A DNA stretch of 24,272 nucleotides from Paulinella micropora (GCA_009731375.1 BJOX01000035.1:882407-906678), one strand, 5' to 3'. Shown: positions 7,381-15,454, counted from the stretch's first letter. Translations and numbers: made by a program. Notes: generated by a model not told the origin, from the sequence alone.

Positions 7381-9828
7381 TTATTCTTCATCAGTGTCGT
7401 CAGTATTAAAACTCCATTCTTGATCACCATAAATTGTTCGCCATGTGTTCTGGCATTCTTCCAGAGACGGCAATTCTATATGTCTCGCTCTCGTGCCGTT
7501 TACAATTCTTTTCGTTTCTTTTGCGTTAGGGATCAATTTTTTCATGTTTATCCAAAAACTAGTTTGTGAAGTGTGAGGGTCATTCATATTTGATTTATAC
7601 AATTTATATACTTCTTCTTTTGCGATTTCTTTTCCAAATTGAATTTCTGGCAATCCGTTTGAAATATAACCATCATTTAAGCAATCCAACCACCATTTCC
7701 TTAATTTGGAGAGAGATTTTACCTTTTGCTGCCGTAGCCCGTCTGTCAATATTGTTTCGCGGTCATTAAACTCGCTGAGGTCTCGTTCGGCAAGAAACTT
7801 TGCCAATCGTCGTCTATCAATAGATCGTATATCTGAAATTGCTTTTCTTTTTTCGTTCTCTTTCATAAGTGCTAATTCATCGGATACTTCAAGCACTAGC
7901 CATCGTTGTTCCGTTGTTCCTGCTGGCACTACCCATTCTTCGTTTGAAGCAAGCACCAAGAATAACATATTTTCTAATGTTAAGTTTGGTAAATATTTTT
8001 GTTTAAGAGTAAGGGTATTTTCGGATACAAGTTTCTTAATGGTGCCCGCTCTCTCCTTATCCCCGCCCCAGACCATTTCGTCCATAAATACTATGATTGC
8101 TCTGGCTAATTGAGCATTGAAGTCTCCTAATATTTCTCTCACATCGGAGGGTTGAAAGTAATAATCCGCACCTATAATATCTTTGAATATTTCAAGAATA
8201 ATTCCCTTACCTGCTCGTTCAGTGCTCGTTAAAACTAATGATAAATGAAGTTTTTCCCACGGCTTTTGGTAAATGCTAGCAAACATATCAAGCACCTTTT
8301 TATATATATTTTGATTTCCACCGCACCATCTTTTTAAGATATGCTGGAAGAATGCTTCATTCTTTTCTTCTTCTGGAGTAAAAGATTTTACATCTTCTAA
8401 TGTATCAGTAGGAATAGCAAATCCCTTGAATAAATTGTAAAACCCTTTTTTGTCATTATCAAAGTAAGCCTTCGGATCAAAGATAACATCATTTACTTCT
8501 CGCCGTCGTGGATGAGTGTTCCATAATTTGTATAAATCAACAATATTTAATGTGGAAGGATTTTTACCCAATTTTATCCAGTCCTCTTTTGAAAGATTAG
8601 TTCTTATTCTTTTATTTTTAAGAAAAGCCTCTAGTGCTGTTTCAGTCTTATAACGAAAAACTGGATTTCCTTTGGAATCAACATATTCTTCAATTATAGT
8701 GGGTTTGGTCAAATTCGCAAAACAATACGATTTATTCATCCAAGCCAAGGCAGTATCTATCAATTCTACGAATTTGTCGGGCGCATTACACTCATCACCA
8801 AGTCTTCTCAAATCATCGATAGTGTTGATGTCGTGCACAATAGGTGGAGACAATTCATGAATTCGCACATTTTTACCTTCACAACTCGCATCGTGGCAGT
8901 AGAAATATAAACCATCTCGTTTCCACACAACATAACAATTATCACTTTGATTTTCTTCACCATTTATGATACATTTTCTCACTCCTGTTGTTTTCAAAAC
9001 AAACATTCGCTGTTTTTGTTCTTTTATTTCCACATTGGGCACTTTATCAATTATTATTTGTTTTACTTCTGCTAGGGTGATATGTTGATATCTTCGCAAA
9101 GAAGTATATTCTGGCAGTTTGATATCGTAGAATGAATGTTCATCGGGTCGCATGATTAAGTAATCATCTATTTCAACATTATTCAATCGTTTCAGTGTGT
9201 TATTTTTTGGTGTATAAGAGAATGGAAGCAATACACGATCGCTCCCATCTTTATGAGAATAAATAGTGCGGAATGCTCTATTCTTGTTATACACAGAAAT
9301 ATCCAATATTGTTCGTAATTCAATCTTTTGATCGTTTCGTTCAAAAGTGAAACAGAGGTCTGGATAATCTTTTTCAATCACTGCTTCCACAAATTTCCAG
9401 AATTCCTTTTGTTTATCGCAGTTTTCAAATACGAAGCCATTGTCGTATGAGAAATGAGAAGAGATTTTATCACCTTTACAAGCATCTAGATATTTGGCTT
9501 TTTTGGGATTATACTTCATACCAACTTGTTGAAATACATTCTCCATCAGATTATTCCATCGCTCATATATCTTCTCTCGTGAGATAGTCAAGTTGTCGCC
9601 GTCCAAATCAGTAAACATTCTCTGTGGTTTGCCTTCCATCAATACCTCGTAGAATTGTTTTTGATCGTCAGGTGTTTTTTCAATCAACTCAACGAAATCC
9701 TCTTGAAATGGCAGAGTGGTAAATTGTTTGTTCCCCCACTTGATGAGGACCGCGTCCTGCGGTTTATCTCTCAGTGCTTCTTCTTGTTTCCAATACCATT
9801 GTTCATTTTCCAATGTGGGTGCCGACAT
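7381..9828 (-). CDS. AEP primase-SF3 helicase fusion (D5-like replication protein), 815 aa
   Basis: This is the replication protein of the virus-like segment. The N-terminal archaeo-eukaryotic primase domain shows FTDLDGD (D74, D76, metal-binding), SSH (S123-H125) and LDISVYNKNRAFR (D176 with downstream arginines), the three AEP motifs in the right order. A Cys cluster (C286, C298, C311, C316, with YCHDASCEGK) looks like the zinc-binding domain that follows viral AEPs. The C-terminal half is a superfamily 3 helicase of the D5/DUF5906 kind: Walker A around TERAGKG (K541), Walker B FMDE (D583-E584), sensor N629 in VLASNE, and an arginine (R642) in QRWL. It should prime and unwind DNA in viral replication. 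The gene is intact, in contrast to its neighbours. Its promoter region has CCTTTATTATATAATCA about 60 bp upstream. Such fusions occur in virophages, polinton-like viruses and NCLDVs. Confidence 0.92.
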   Translation of the reverse strand: MSAPTLENEQWYWKQEEALRDKPQDAVLIKWGNKQFTTLPFQEDFVELIEKTPDDQKQFYEVLMEGKPQRMFTDLDGDNLTISREKIYERWNNLMENVFQQVGMKYNPKKAKYLDACKGDKISSHFSYDNGFVFENCDKQKEFWKFVEAVIEKDYPDLCFTFERNDQKIELRTILDISVYNKNRAFRTIYSHKDGSDRVLLPFSYTPKNNTLKRLNNVEIDDYLIMRPDEHSFYDIKLPEYTSLRRYQHITLAEVKQIIIDKVPNVEIKEQKQRMFVLKTTGVRKCIINGEENQSDNCYVVWKRDGLYFYCHDASCEGKNVRIHELSPPIVHDINTIDDLRRLGDECNAPDKFVELIDTALAWMNKSYCFANLTKPTIIEEYVDSKGNPVFRYKTETALEAFLKNKRIRTNLSKEDWIKLGKNPSTLNIVDLYKLWNTHPRRREVNDVIFDPKAYFDNDKKGFYNLFKGFAIPTDTLEDVKSFTPEEEKNEAFFQHILKRWCGGNQNIYKKVLDMFASIYQKPWEKLHLSLVLTSTERAGKGIILEIFKDIIGADYYFQPSDVREILGDFNAQLARAIIVFMDEMVWGGDKERAGTIKKLVSENTLTLKQKYLPNLTLENMLFLVLASNEEWVVPAGTTEQRWLVLEVSDELALMKENEKRKAISDIRSIDRRRLAKFLAERDLSEFNDRETILTDGLRQQKVKSLSKLRKWWLDCLNDGYISNGLPEIQFGKEIAKEEVYKLYKSNMNDPHTSQTSFWINMKKLIPNAKETKRIVNGTRARHIELPSLEECQNTWRTIYGDQEWSFNTDDTDEE

Positions 9829-9904
9829 ATTATATTGGTGGTCAGATATAAAATGTTTGAGTTGTCCTTAATGATTATATAATAAAGGATATAAAGTTTA
9901 ATAT

Positions 9905-9957
9905 AAAATTAAATAATTAATAATGGAAAAAATTAAATAATTAATAATGGAAAAAAA
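9905..9957. repeat. Short tandem direct repeat (about 24 bp, two copies)
   Basis: The unit AAATTAAATAATTAATAATGG plus a short A run occurs twice in succession in the AT-rich gap between the primase start and the 3' end of the zinc-protein gene. It lies in the region serving as the primase upstream sequence. Function unknown; replication slippage is a sufficient explanation. Confidence 0.75.
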
Positions 9958-9969
9958 TTATTAATTACA

Positions 9970-10479
9970 TTATCTCATTTTATTAAAGCAATCACATTTA
10001 TCAAATCCCTTGAATGCTCCACAAAGTCCGCAATATTTTAATGTTTTTATCATACATGATTTATGATAATACTTTTCTCTGTTAGGATATTTAGCAATTA
10101 TGTTTTTTGAAATTGCTCTTTTGCTTTCGCAGTAGCAACAGAATTTAATCTCTGGATTTTTATGAATTCGGCTTAGCAGTGAGAGTTCTCCGTTCATTTT
10201 GCGATTTTTAAATCGCTTAATACATTCAGAGCCGATCACCATTTCTTCACCGCTTTTTGTATGTCTAATGACAAAGTTTTTTTCAATTTCGTGAGAGCAA
10301 ACGCAATATTTTTCTGTTCCTTCGTCTAATAATTCAATGACTTCCCAATCGTTTGTATTCCACTTACCATCGGGCGCAACAAACCTAATCGCGTTGATTA
10401 AATTCATAAAATATTTGTTTTTCTCATAATCAATGAGCAATTGTAAATCATCATACGCCCAATACGATTTTTTCTCCAT
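9970..10479 (-). CDS. Cysteine-rich zinc-binding protein, 169 aa
   Basis: The protein has a first zinc module C59-x-C61-x-H63 ... C86 in YCVCSHEIEKNFVIRH and MVIGSECIKRF, a pattern common in proteins of phages and giant viruses (CxCGH...GSxC). A second set follows: FCCYCE (C114, C115, C117), H139/C142 in YYHKSC, YCGLC (C150, C153) and KCDC (C162, C164), suggesting one or two zinc ribbons or treble clefs. DNA or RNA binding is likely. It has its own TATA-like element (CTTTATGATATAATCAC) just before the ATG at 10479, very similar to that of the primase gene, which suggests shared timing. No enzyme motif seen. Confidence 0.7.
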   Translation of the reverse strand: MEKKSYWAYDDLQLLIDYEKNKYFMNLINAIRFVAPDGKWNTNDWEVIELLDEGTEKYCVCSHEIEKNFVIRHTKSGEEMVIGSECIKRFKNRKMNGELSLLSRIHKNPEIKFCCYCESKRAISKNIIAKYPNREKYYHKSCMIKTLKYCGLCGAFKGFDKCDCFNKMR

Positions 10480-10508
10480 AGTGATTATATCATAAAGAAT
10501 ATAATTAT

Positions 10509-10730
10509 TTAATATATAACATATAATTCATCATTGAGACTTCTTTTGTTTTCCTTTAATTTGGCTCTTTTTTCCTTTTTCATGGCTAGTATCTTGTCTC
10601 TATTCTTTTCATAATACGACTTGCTCGCTACTCTGTATATTTCTGGATTTCTCTTGGCATACTTGCTAGAAGCAATTGAATGTGCTTTCTTTTTTTCCTC
10701 GGGTGTGTTGTAAATCCTTTTCGGTGGCAT
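10509..10730 (-). CDS. Small lysine-rich protein, 73 aa
   Basis: A very basic small protein: MPPKRIYNTPEEKKKAHSI, then a Y-x2-R-N-P-E module (YAKRNPEIYRVASKS) and YYEKNRDKILAMKKEKRAKLKE. The YYEKN-type unit is the same ~15-residue helical unit found in the GIY-YIG tail (1357-1932) and in the protein at 11496-11831. Such proteins are frequent in algal/protist virus genomes, sometimes as nuclease tails and sometimes, as here, alone. Nucleic-acid binding through the basic helix is a reasonable inference. An ATATATAAC element lies about 20 nt upstream of the ATG. Confidence 0.6.
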   Translation of the reverse strand: MPPKRIYNTPEEKKKAHSIASSKYAKRNPEIYRVASKSYYEKNRDKILAMKKEKRAKLKENKRSLNDELYVIY

Positions 10731-10804
10731 GGTTAAGAAGATATGTTATATATTCATTATGATTTTTATTTTTTAAAATTAAAATACTCAGATGTCGTAA
10801 ATTT

Positions 10805-11400
10805 TCCTTTGGTTGCAGTGTCCGACGTTGGCCGAGGTCTTAATGACTACATTGTCCGAGGTATTAATGATTGAAAAGTAAACGTTGGCCGTCTAACATA
10901 AATAGCAGTGAGAGATTGAATAAAATTCGTTTTATTAAGGGGGGTGTCCAACGTTGGCCGAGGTCTTAATGATTACGTGTCCGACGTTAGAGAGCAGAGC
11001 AGTGAGAGATTGAATAAAATTCGTTTTATTAAGGGGGGTGTCCAACGTTGGCCAAGGTCTTAATGACTACATTGGCCGACTTAGCCCTTATGGTGTTGGA
11101 CACTTTTTGAGAGAGAGAGAGCAGTGAGAGAGTGAATAAAATTCGTTTTATTAATGGGTGTGTCCAACTGTCCGACGGTTTGGACCCGCGCGGGAAATTT
11201 TCCAAAGGGGGAGGGGGGATGGGGGGGGGTGAGTTTTTTTTTCCTCCAGCGGGTATAAACCCCGGACACGTTGGACATGTTAAAAAATAGATAATAGTAA
11301 GAAGAATAATAAAGAAAATCGTTTCAAATTAATATTTAAAAGTGTCCAACGTTGTAAGGTCCCGAGGCGGACACGTTGGCCACGTTGGACACGGGGCAGG
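10805..11400. repeat. Iteron-like region with ACGTTGG motifs and repeated hairpins
   Basis: A roughly 600-bp non-coding region holds about eight occurrences of ACGTTGG, mostly within GTGTCCAACGTTGGCC or GTCCGACGTTGGCC (near 10824, 10882, 10950, 11045, 11268, 11372 and 11381, with a variant at 11348). CCAACGTTGG is itself palindromic. Interleaved are three copies of a longer unit starting GCAGTGAGAGA (10905, 10999, 11121), each containing AATAAAATTCGTTTTATT (10919-10936, 11013-11030, 11135-11152), a 7-bp stem with a TTCG loop and an AATAAA on both strands. A G-rich tract lies at about 11205-11230. It could be a replication origin, a binding array, a bidirectional poly(A)/terminator region, or only degenerate tandem repeats. 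Confidence 0.75.
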
Positions 11401-11495
11401 AAGAAGAAATATATTATTCTCTCACCTGCTTATATATATTGATACATAAGGGCAAATATGTGTTAAACATAAGGGTCAATATTATATAAACAATC

Positions 11496-11831
11496 ATGCC
11501 CAGTGCTGATGATCAACACAGAAACAGACAAAATTATATATCACAAAAACATAGTGATAGTTTCGCGGAGTTGAGAATGCAAAGATACAATAAGGAATAT
11601 TATGCGCGGAATAAAGAAAAAATAACACAAAGAAAGAAGCAATACAGACTGGAAAACAAAGACAAGATAAAAGAATACAATAAAGCGTATCACGAGAAAA
11701 AGAATGTAATTAAAAGAAATACAATTGAAAAACCACTTACTGAACGACAGAAAAAGAAAAAGGAATATATGAAGAAATACGATCAGCAACGAAGCATGCT
11801 TAAAATCCAATATGATAAAAAAATATGGTGA
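11496..11831 (+). CDS. Lysine-rich helical protein, 111 aa, probably truncated by a frame break
   Basis: A basic, helical protein with units RYNKEYYARNKEKITQRKKQY, RLENKDKIKEYNKAYHEKKN and TERQKKKKEYMKKYDQQ, i.e. the same ~15-residue Y-x2-x-N-K-E/D-K-I module seen in the GIY-YIG tail. Start: ATG at 11496 shortly after TATTATATAAACAATC. Two direct copies of ACATAAGGG (11440s-11470s) precede it. The stop at 11829-11831 follows the A7 run at 11817-11823. In the neighbouring frame reading continues naturally for about 26 codons (GEKPDKNINQWTAYF, NENRKPIKIQ) to TGA at 11905-11907, so the native protein was probably ~136 residues. Function unknown; probably nucleic-acid binding. Confidence 0.65.
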   Translation: MPSADDQHRNRQNYISQKHSDSFAELRMQRYNKEYYARNKEKITQRKKQYRLENKDKIKEYNKAYHEKKNVIKRNTIEKPLTERQKKKKEYMKKYDQQRSMLKIQYDKKIW

Positions 11832-11959
11832 GAAACCAGACAAGAACATAAACCAATGGACTGCTTATTTTAACGAAAATAGAAAGCCTATTAAAATTCA
11901 GACCTGACCGATACAATTTCCCATAAAAAATGGAAACTAGAGACGAAAAAGGTGAGGCC

Positions 11960-11983
11960 AAAAAGCCCCCGTGTGGCTTTTTT
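11960..11983. terminator. Hairpin with T run downstream of the lysine-rich gene
   Basis: AAAAAGCC, a 7-nt loop, then GGCTTTTTT forms an 8-bp stem followed by T residues about 130 bp after the 11831 stop. It looks like a terminator or mRNA 3'-end hairpin, readable in either direction. Role inferred from form and position only. Confidence 0.4.
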
Positions 11984-11994
11984 ACATGGACAAC

Positions 11995-12102
11995 TTTTTG
12001 CTTTTTGTATAAAGTAGTCCAGACTGCTTTTTTGCTTTTTGTATAAAGTAGTCCAGACTGCTTTTTTGCTTTTTGTATAAAGTAGTCCAGACTGCTTTTT
12101 TA
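11995..12102. repeat. 34-bp tandem repeat, three copies
   Basis: The unit CTTTTTGTATAAAGTAGTCC plus AGACTGCTTTTTTG recurs with a 34-bp period (starts at 12001, 12035 and 12069) without mismatches I can see. The period is not a multiple of three, so the minus-strand frame through it is not a protein repeat. Each unit holds AGTC-CA-GACT, a small inverted repeat. Confidence 0.85.
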
Positions 12103-12116
12103 CTCTTGTGTTGGGG

Positions 12117-12171
12117 TGCCCCCTCCCCCCACAATCGGCTACGCCGATTGTTGCCCCCCTCCCCCATTTCT
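12117..12171. other. C-rich tracts flanking a perfect 9-bp hairpin
   Basis: ACAATCGGC-TAC-GCCGATTGT (12131-12151) is a perfect 9-bp inverted repeat set between two C-rich runs (CCCCCTCCCCCC and CCCCCCTCCCCC). This symmetrical arrangement sits 18 bp before the long palindrome and mirrors the C-rich tract at 219-262. It could be a replication or terminal structure of the viral segment; function not shown. Confidence 0.6.
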
Positions 12172-12188
12172 TTCATTTTTTATGTGTG

Positions 12189-12613
12189 TGATCATTTATC
12201 TACAATAGACAGGTCTATCTCGTATATCATAAAATAAGCCTGAGAAACATATAAAACACACACAGGAAGACAGAAAACACACCTTTGTTTTTACCAAAAC
12301 ACACCTTTGTTTTGACAAAAAAACGCCAGCGACAAACTAAGCACACTAAGAGAGATTTGGTCAAAATGACGACAAAAACCATATAAATGAAATTTATATA
12401 TATTTTATGATAATAAAATATGGTTTTTGTCGTCAACATATGGTTTGACCAAATCTCTCTTAGTGTGCTTAGTTTGTCGTTTTTTTGTCAAAACAAAGGT
12501 GTGTTTTGGTAAAAACAAAGGTGTGTTTTCTGTCTTCCTGTGTGTGTTTTATATGTTTCTAAGGCTTATTTTATCATATACGAGATAGACCTGTCTATTG
12601 TAGATAAATGATC

Positions 12614-12614
<1 letters not shown>
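12189..12614. repeat. Long near-perfect palindrome (fold-back element or viral terminal structure)
   Basis: The left arm (12189-12384) and right arm (12418-12614) are inverted copies of each other, about 196 nt each, with only a few substitutions and two small indels (a 6-nt GCCAGC only in the left arm; about 7 nt extra near 12435-12442 in the right). The loop is about 33 nt and AT-rich. Outer tips are TGATCATTTATC on both sides. Each arm contains two copies of ACACACCTTTGTTTT. No open reading frame of note and no clear target-site duplication; both flanks are TG/TA-rich. Alternatives: a MITE/fold-back element, a head-to-head junction of viral terminal inverted repeats, or an assembly artefact. 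Confidence 0.85.
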
Positions 12615-12672
<58 letters not shown>

Positions 12673-12790
12673 TGTGTATATATATATATATGTATATATA
12701 TATTATATATATATTAATATATATATATATTATATATATATTATATATATATAATATATATATATATATTATATATATATGTGTGTGTAG
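12615..12790. repeat. (TA)n/(TG)n compound microsatellite
   Basis: Alternating TA and TG dinucleotide arrays, with imperfect TATATTA blocks, begin at the palindrome edge. This is the first of the many host-type microsatellites and marks the compositional switch. Confidence 0.95.
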
Positions 12791-13247
12791 TATATATTAA
12801 GATAGATATAGAGCTAGCCGTAATTGAAGTATGGTAATTTGAATTCTGCTCATTACCGGTAATTCAAATTTGATGTTTTACTTTAAAACTTGAAGGTCCT
12901 CAGCTGTAGTACCAGAAACTTTCAATTTTTATTACTGAATAAATAAGTGATAAATGTTTACCATCATGATGATATTCTAGTAATCATAGGACGGTATACA
13001 CTGTAGCGATAGATAGATAAATACCGGTAAATGAGTTCGAAGTTTGAATATTCAGAGTCAGTCCACCCCAACCTCCGTAATCATGGGAGGCAGTGGACAT
13101 ACACTGACTGGCAGGACTCGAAAGGTTCCTAGTTCTTCAGCACAGTAAGAAATGACTTTGCAGCAGCTTCTACTCCTAGCCTGGCAAACTCCTAGAGCAA
13201 ACAAGGGGTCATTGATATCACTCCACAACAATACCATATAATACAAA
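12791..13247. other. Unique sequence without a recognisable gene
   Basis: No convincing coding frame or splice-bounded exon seen. A 10-bp inverted repeat, AATTTGAATT (12836-12845) with AATTCAAATT (12861-12870), could form a hairpin. The 3' part (about 13060-13200) is of more balanced composition and might belong to a repeat element, but has no second copy in this window. Confidence 0.5.
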
Positions 13248-13545
13248 ACAATCCAATCCAAACCAATCCAATCCAATCCAATCCAATCCCATCCCATCCC
13301 ATCCAATCCGATCCGATCCGATCCGATCCGATCCAATCCAATCCAATCCCATCCCATCCAATCCAATCCGATCCAATCCCATCCAATCCAATCCAATCCA
13401 ATCCAATCACATCCCATCACATCCCATCCAATCCAATCCGATCCAATCAGATCCAATCCGATCCAATCCGATACAATCCGATACAATCCGATCCGATCCA
13501 ATCCAATACGAATCCAATGCAATCCAATCCAGTACAATCCAATAC
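13248..13545. repeat. (AATCC)n pentanucleotide satellite
   Basis: About 60 units of a 5-bp repeat, chiefly AATCC with interspersed runs of GATCC and CATCC variants (ATCCA, ATCCG and ATCCC blocks). It yields spurious WIGLD-type frames on the minus strand in all three phases. Confidence 0.95.
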
Positions 13546-13550
13546 CTATC

Positions 13551-13600
<50 letters not shown>

Positions 13601-13736
13601 TATCTATGTATCTATCTATCTAACTATCTGTCTGTCTATCTAGCTATCTATCTATCTATCTATCTTTCCATCCATCTATCCGCCGTCCATCCATCCATCC
13701 GTCCGTCCGTCCGTCCATCCATCCATCCATCTATCC

Positions 13737-13779
<43 letters not shown>

Positions 13780-13825
13780 AACCTACCTACCTACCCACCT
13801 ACCTACCTACCTACCTACCTGTCTG

Positions 13826-13858
<33 letters not shown>

Positions 13859-13864
13859 TCTATC
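13546..13864. repeat. (CTAT)n/(CCAT)n/(CTAC)n tetranucleotide array
   Basis: Tetranucleotide array with blocks of CTAT, TCCA/TCCG and CTAC variants, all in one register. It directly abuts the first copy of dispersed element A. Confidence 0.95.
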
Positions 13865-14296
13865 CGGGGGAGATGTAGAGGGCCAGCTGCTCAGTGCTCC
13901 GGCCTAAAGCCAAACCCCCTATAACGACGGTTTTGTGTCCGCCGTTAATCGCGCGCTGCGCAAGGGCTAAAACAGGCGACCATCTCCCGACCGGGGCCGT
14001 GATGCAAAGGGTTGTTGAAGCCGAGGTTGTAGAAGGTAACTCACAACGAGCGTTAACTCCCGAAACCTCGGCTTTGGCGACCATCATCTCCTTATAGCAC
14101 ACGACCCTGGGGGAGTGTTTTAGTGGCTGTCCTGTACAGTTCAAAAGGGCTCGGGTACCTTTCGGCTTGAACTGGGCACAGGCACCAACCACAGCGGACC
14201 GTGGTTGGTGTGCGGCTGAAGTGCTGAGAGTTCTTGCTCGGGGGTAGTAAAGGAGGCGATGGCTTTTAAGCTATGCCACGCCCATAGATTAAACAT
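13865..14296 (+). mobile_element. Dispersed structured repeat, element A, copy 1
   Basis: A ~430-bp GC-balanced unit bounded on both sides by CTAT microsatellite; two further copies occur at 22116-22539 and 22581-23036. Landmarks in order: GGGCCAGCTGCTCAGTGCTC, TTTTGTGTCCGCCGTTAATC, GCGCAAGGGCTAAAACAGGC, and the 3' end CCCATAGATTAAACAT. It contains three inverted repeats: AAGCCGAGGTT (14018-14028) with AACCTCGGCTT (14064-14074), CAGTTCAA with TTGAACTG, and CACCAACCAC (14183-14192) with GTGGTTGGTG (14201-14210). Size, lack of coding capacity and copy number suggest a SINE or other non-autonomous element; a GTTCAAAAG segment is one base off a pol III B box, but no A box is evident. A 110-codon minus-strand frame inside it is not conserved to its ends in the other copies. 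Confidence 0.75.
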
Positions 14297-14302
14297 GGCT
14301 AT

Positions 14303-14319
14303 TCTTTCTATCTACCTAT

Positions 14320-14360
<41 letters not shown>

Positions 14361-14596
14361 AATATATCTATCTATCTATCTATCTATCAATATATCAATC
14401 CATCCATCCATCAATCCATCAATCTATCAATCTATCAATCTATGAATCTATGAATCTATGAATCTATGAATCTATTAATCTATTAATCTATGAATCTATG
14501 AATCTATGAATCTATGAATGTATCAATATATCAATCTATCAATCTATCAATCTATCCATCTATCCATCTATCAATCTATCATCTATCAATCAATCA

Positions 14597-14629
<33 letters not shown>

Positions 14630-14703
14630 CCTACCTACCTACCTACCTACCTACCGACCTAACTACCTACCTAACTACCTACCTACCTACCTACCTACCT
14701 ACG

Positions 14704-14748
<45 letters not shown>
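14303..14748. repeat. (CTAT)n and related tetranucleotide array
   Basis: CTAT array with blocks of AATC/TATC, GAATCTAT, ATCA, and CTAC/CTAA variants. It bridges element A copy 1 and the 95-bp direct repeat. Confidence 0.95.
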
Positions 14749-14843
14749 GGCTTAGCTGGGCATCGGGTTAATACTTTACCCACAGACTTCCTGGTTGACG
14801 AAATCAGAAGCTCCTTTTTTCTGACATTAGTCGATATTTCATC
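14749..14843 (+). repeat. 95-bp direct repeat B, copy 1
   Basis: Starts GGCTTAGCTGGGCATCGGG and ends GTCGATATTTCATC. It is identical to 15295-15389 as far as I can see. It begins at the edge of a CTAT array. Confidence 0.9.
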
Positions 14844-15294
14844 AGTTGATCTTATCACTTACTCTACGGAATGAACCAAGGCCACTTGAGGTGTCACTGA
14901 CCCTCTCTTGGGCTTGATTTTTTGAAATGGGTGCCATCTGTCGACAGACAGAGAATTAGGGGATGGTGTGGGTGTGCTGGGCCCGTGGTGGGGTGCCTTA
15001 TGTGTGCCTAGCCATACGCCTATAAGTCACATGCCGAAATAGCGACGGGAAGCACAATCCTGTTCCCTCAGGGTGCCCTTTCTCGCTTGTTGAGCCCGGA
15101 ATAAAACCCACAGTGCTCTGTCGGTTTATACTAGACTGTCGAACAGTCTCGAAACTCCATCTGCTTACTGGGCCCTCTGTAATGGAGGTGGGAGCTCGTT
15201 CTGCAAGGGGCGCTTTATGGAACGAGCCCTGGCCCCGCCTGGTACTAGGGAGCTTTGGTATTGCCTGTATCAGTCCCTTCCGTGCAAACATCAC
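14844..15294. other. Unique spacer between the two B repeats
   Basis: About 450 bp of balanced composition without a supported gene. The frames crossing it lack splice signals or recognisable protein character. It may be the interior of a larger element whose ends are the B repeats, or the result of a duplication of a 546-bp unit. Confidence 0.45.
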
Positions 15295-15389
15295 GGCTTA
15301 GCTGGGCATCGGGTTAATACTTTACCCACAGACTTCCTGGTTGACGAAATCAGAAGCTCCTTTTTTCTGACATTAGTCGATATTTCATC
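15295..15389 (+). repeat. 95-bp direct repeat B, copy 2
   Basis: Second copy of the unit at 14749-14843, offset by 546 bp. Here it is preceded by unique sequence and followed by a short CTAT run (ATCTATCTATG), whereas copy 1 is preceded by the CTAT array. Confidence 0.9.
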
Positions 15390-15454
15390 TATCTATGAAC
15401 GGACCTGATGTGAAAAGCGCCCGGGTCTAAATAATCCACATCTGGATCAAACAA

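Noticed and set aside
10905-11152. CRISPR-like array
   Set aside because: Repeat spacing is uneven (94 and 122 bp), spacers are themselves repetitive, and the setting is eukaryotic/viral without cas genes.
11081-11278. 65-aa minus-strand frame
   Set aside because: Lies in the iteron-like repeats and a G-rich tract; sequence is not protein-like.
12227-12439. 70-aa minus-strand frame in the palindrome
   Set aside because: Sits within an inverted repeat, low complexity (Phe/Val/Leu-rich), with no matching frame in the other arm.
13058-13552. Minus-strand 164-aa WIGLD-repeat frame
   Set aside because: Translation of the AATCC pentanucleotide satellite; equally long frames exist in the other phases.
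13860-14192. 110-aa minus-strand frame in element A, partly repeated at 22104-22355
   Set aside because: Shared only because the repeat is shared; copy 3 does not preserve it, and the inverted repeats explain the conservation better.
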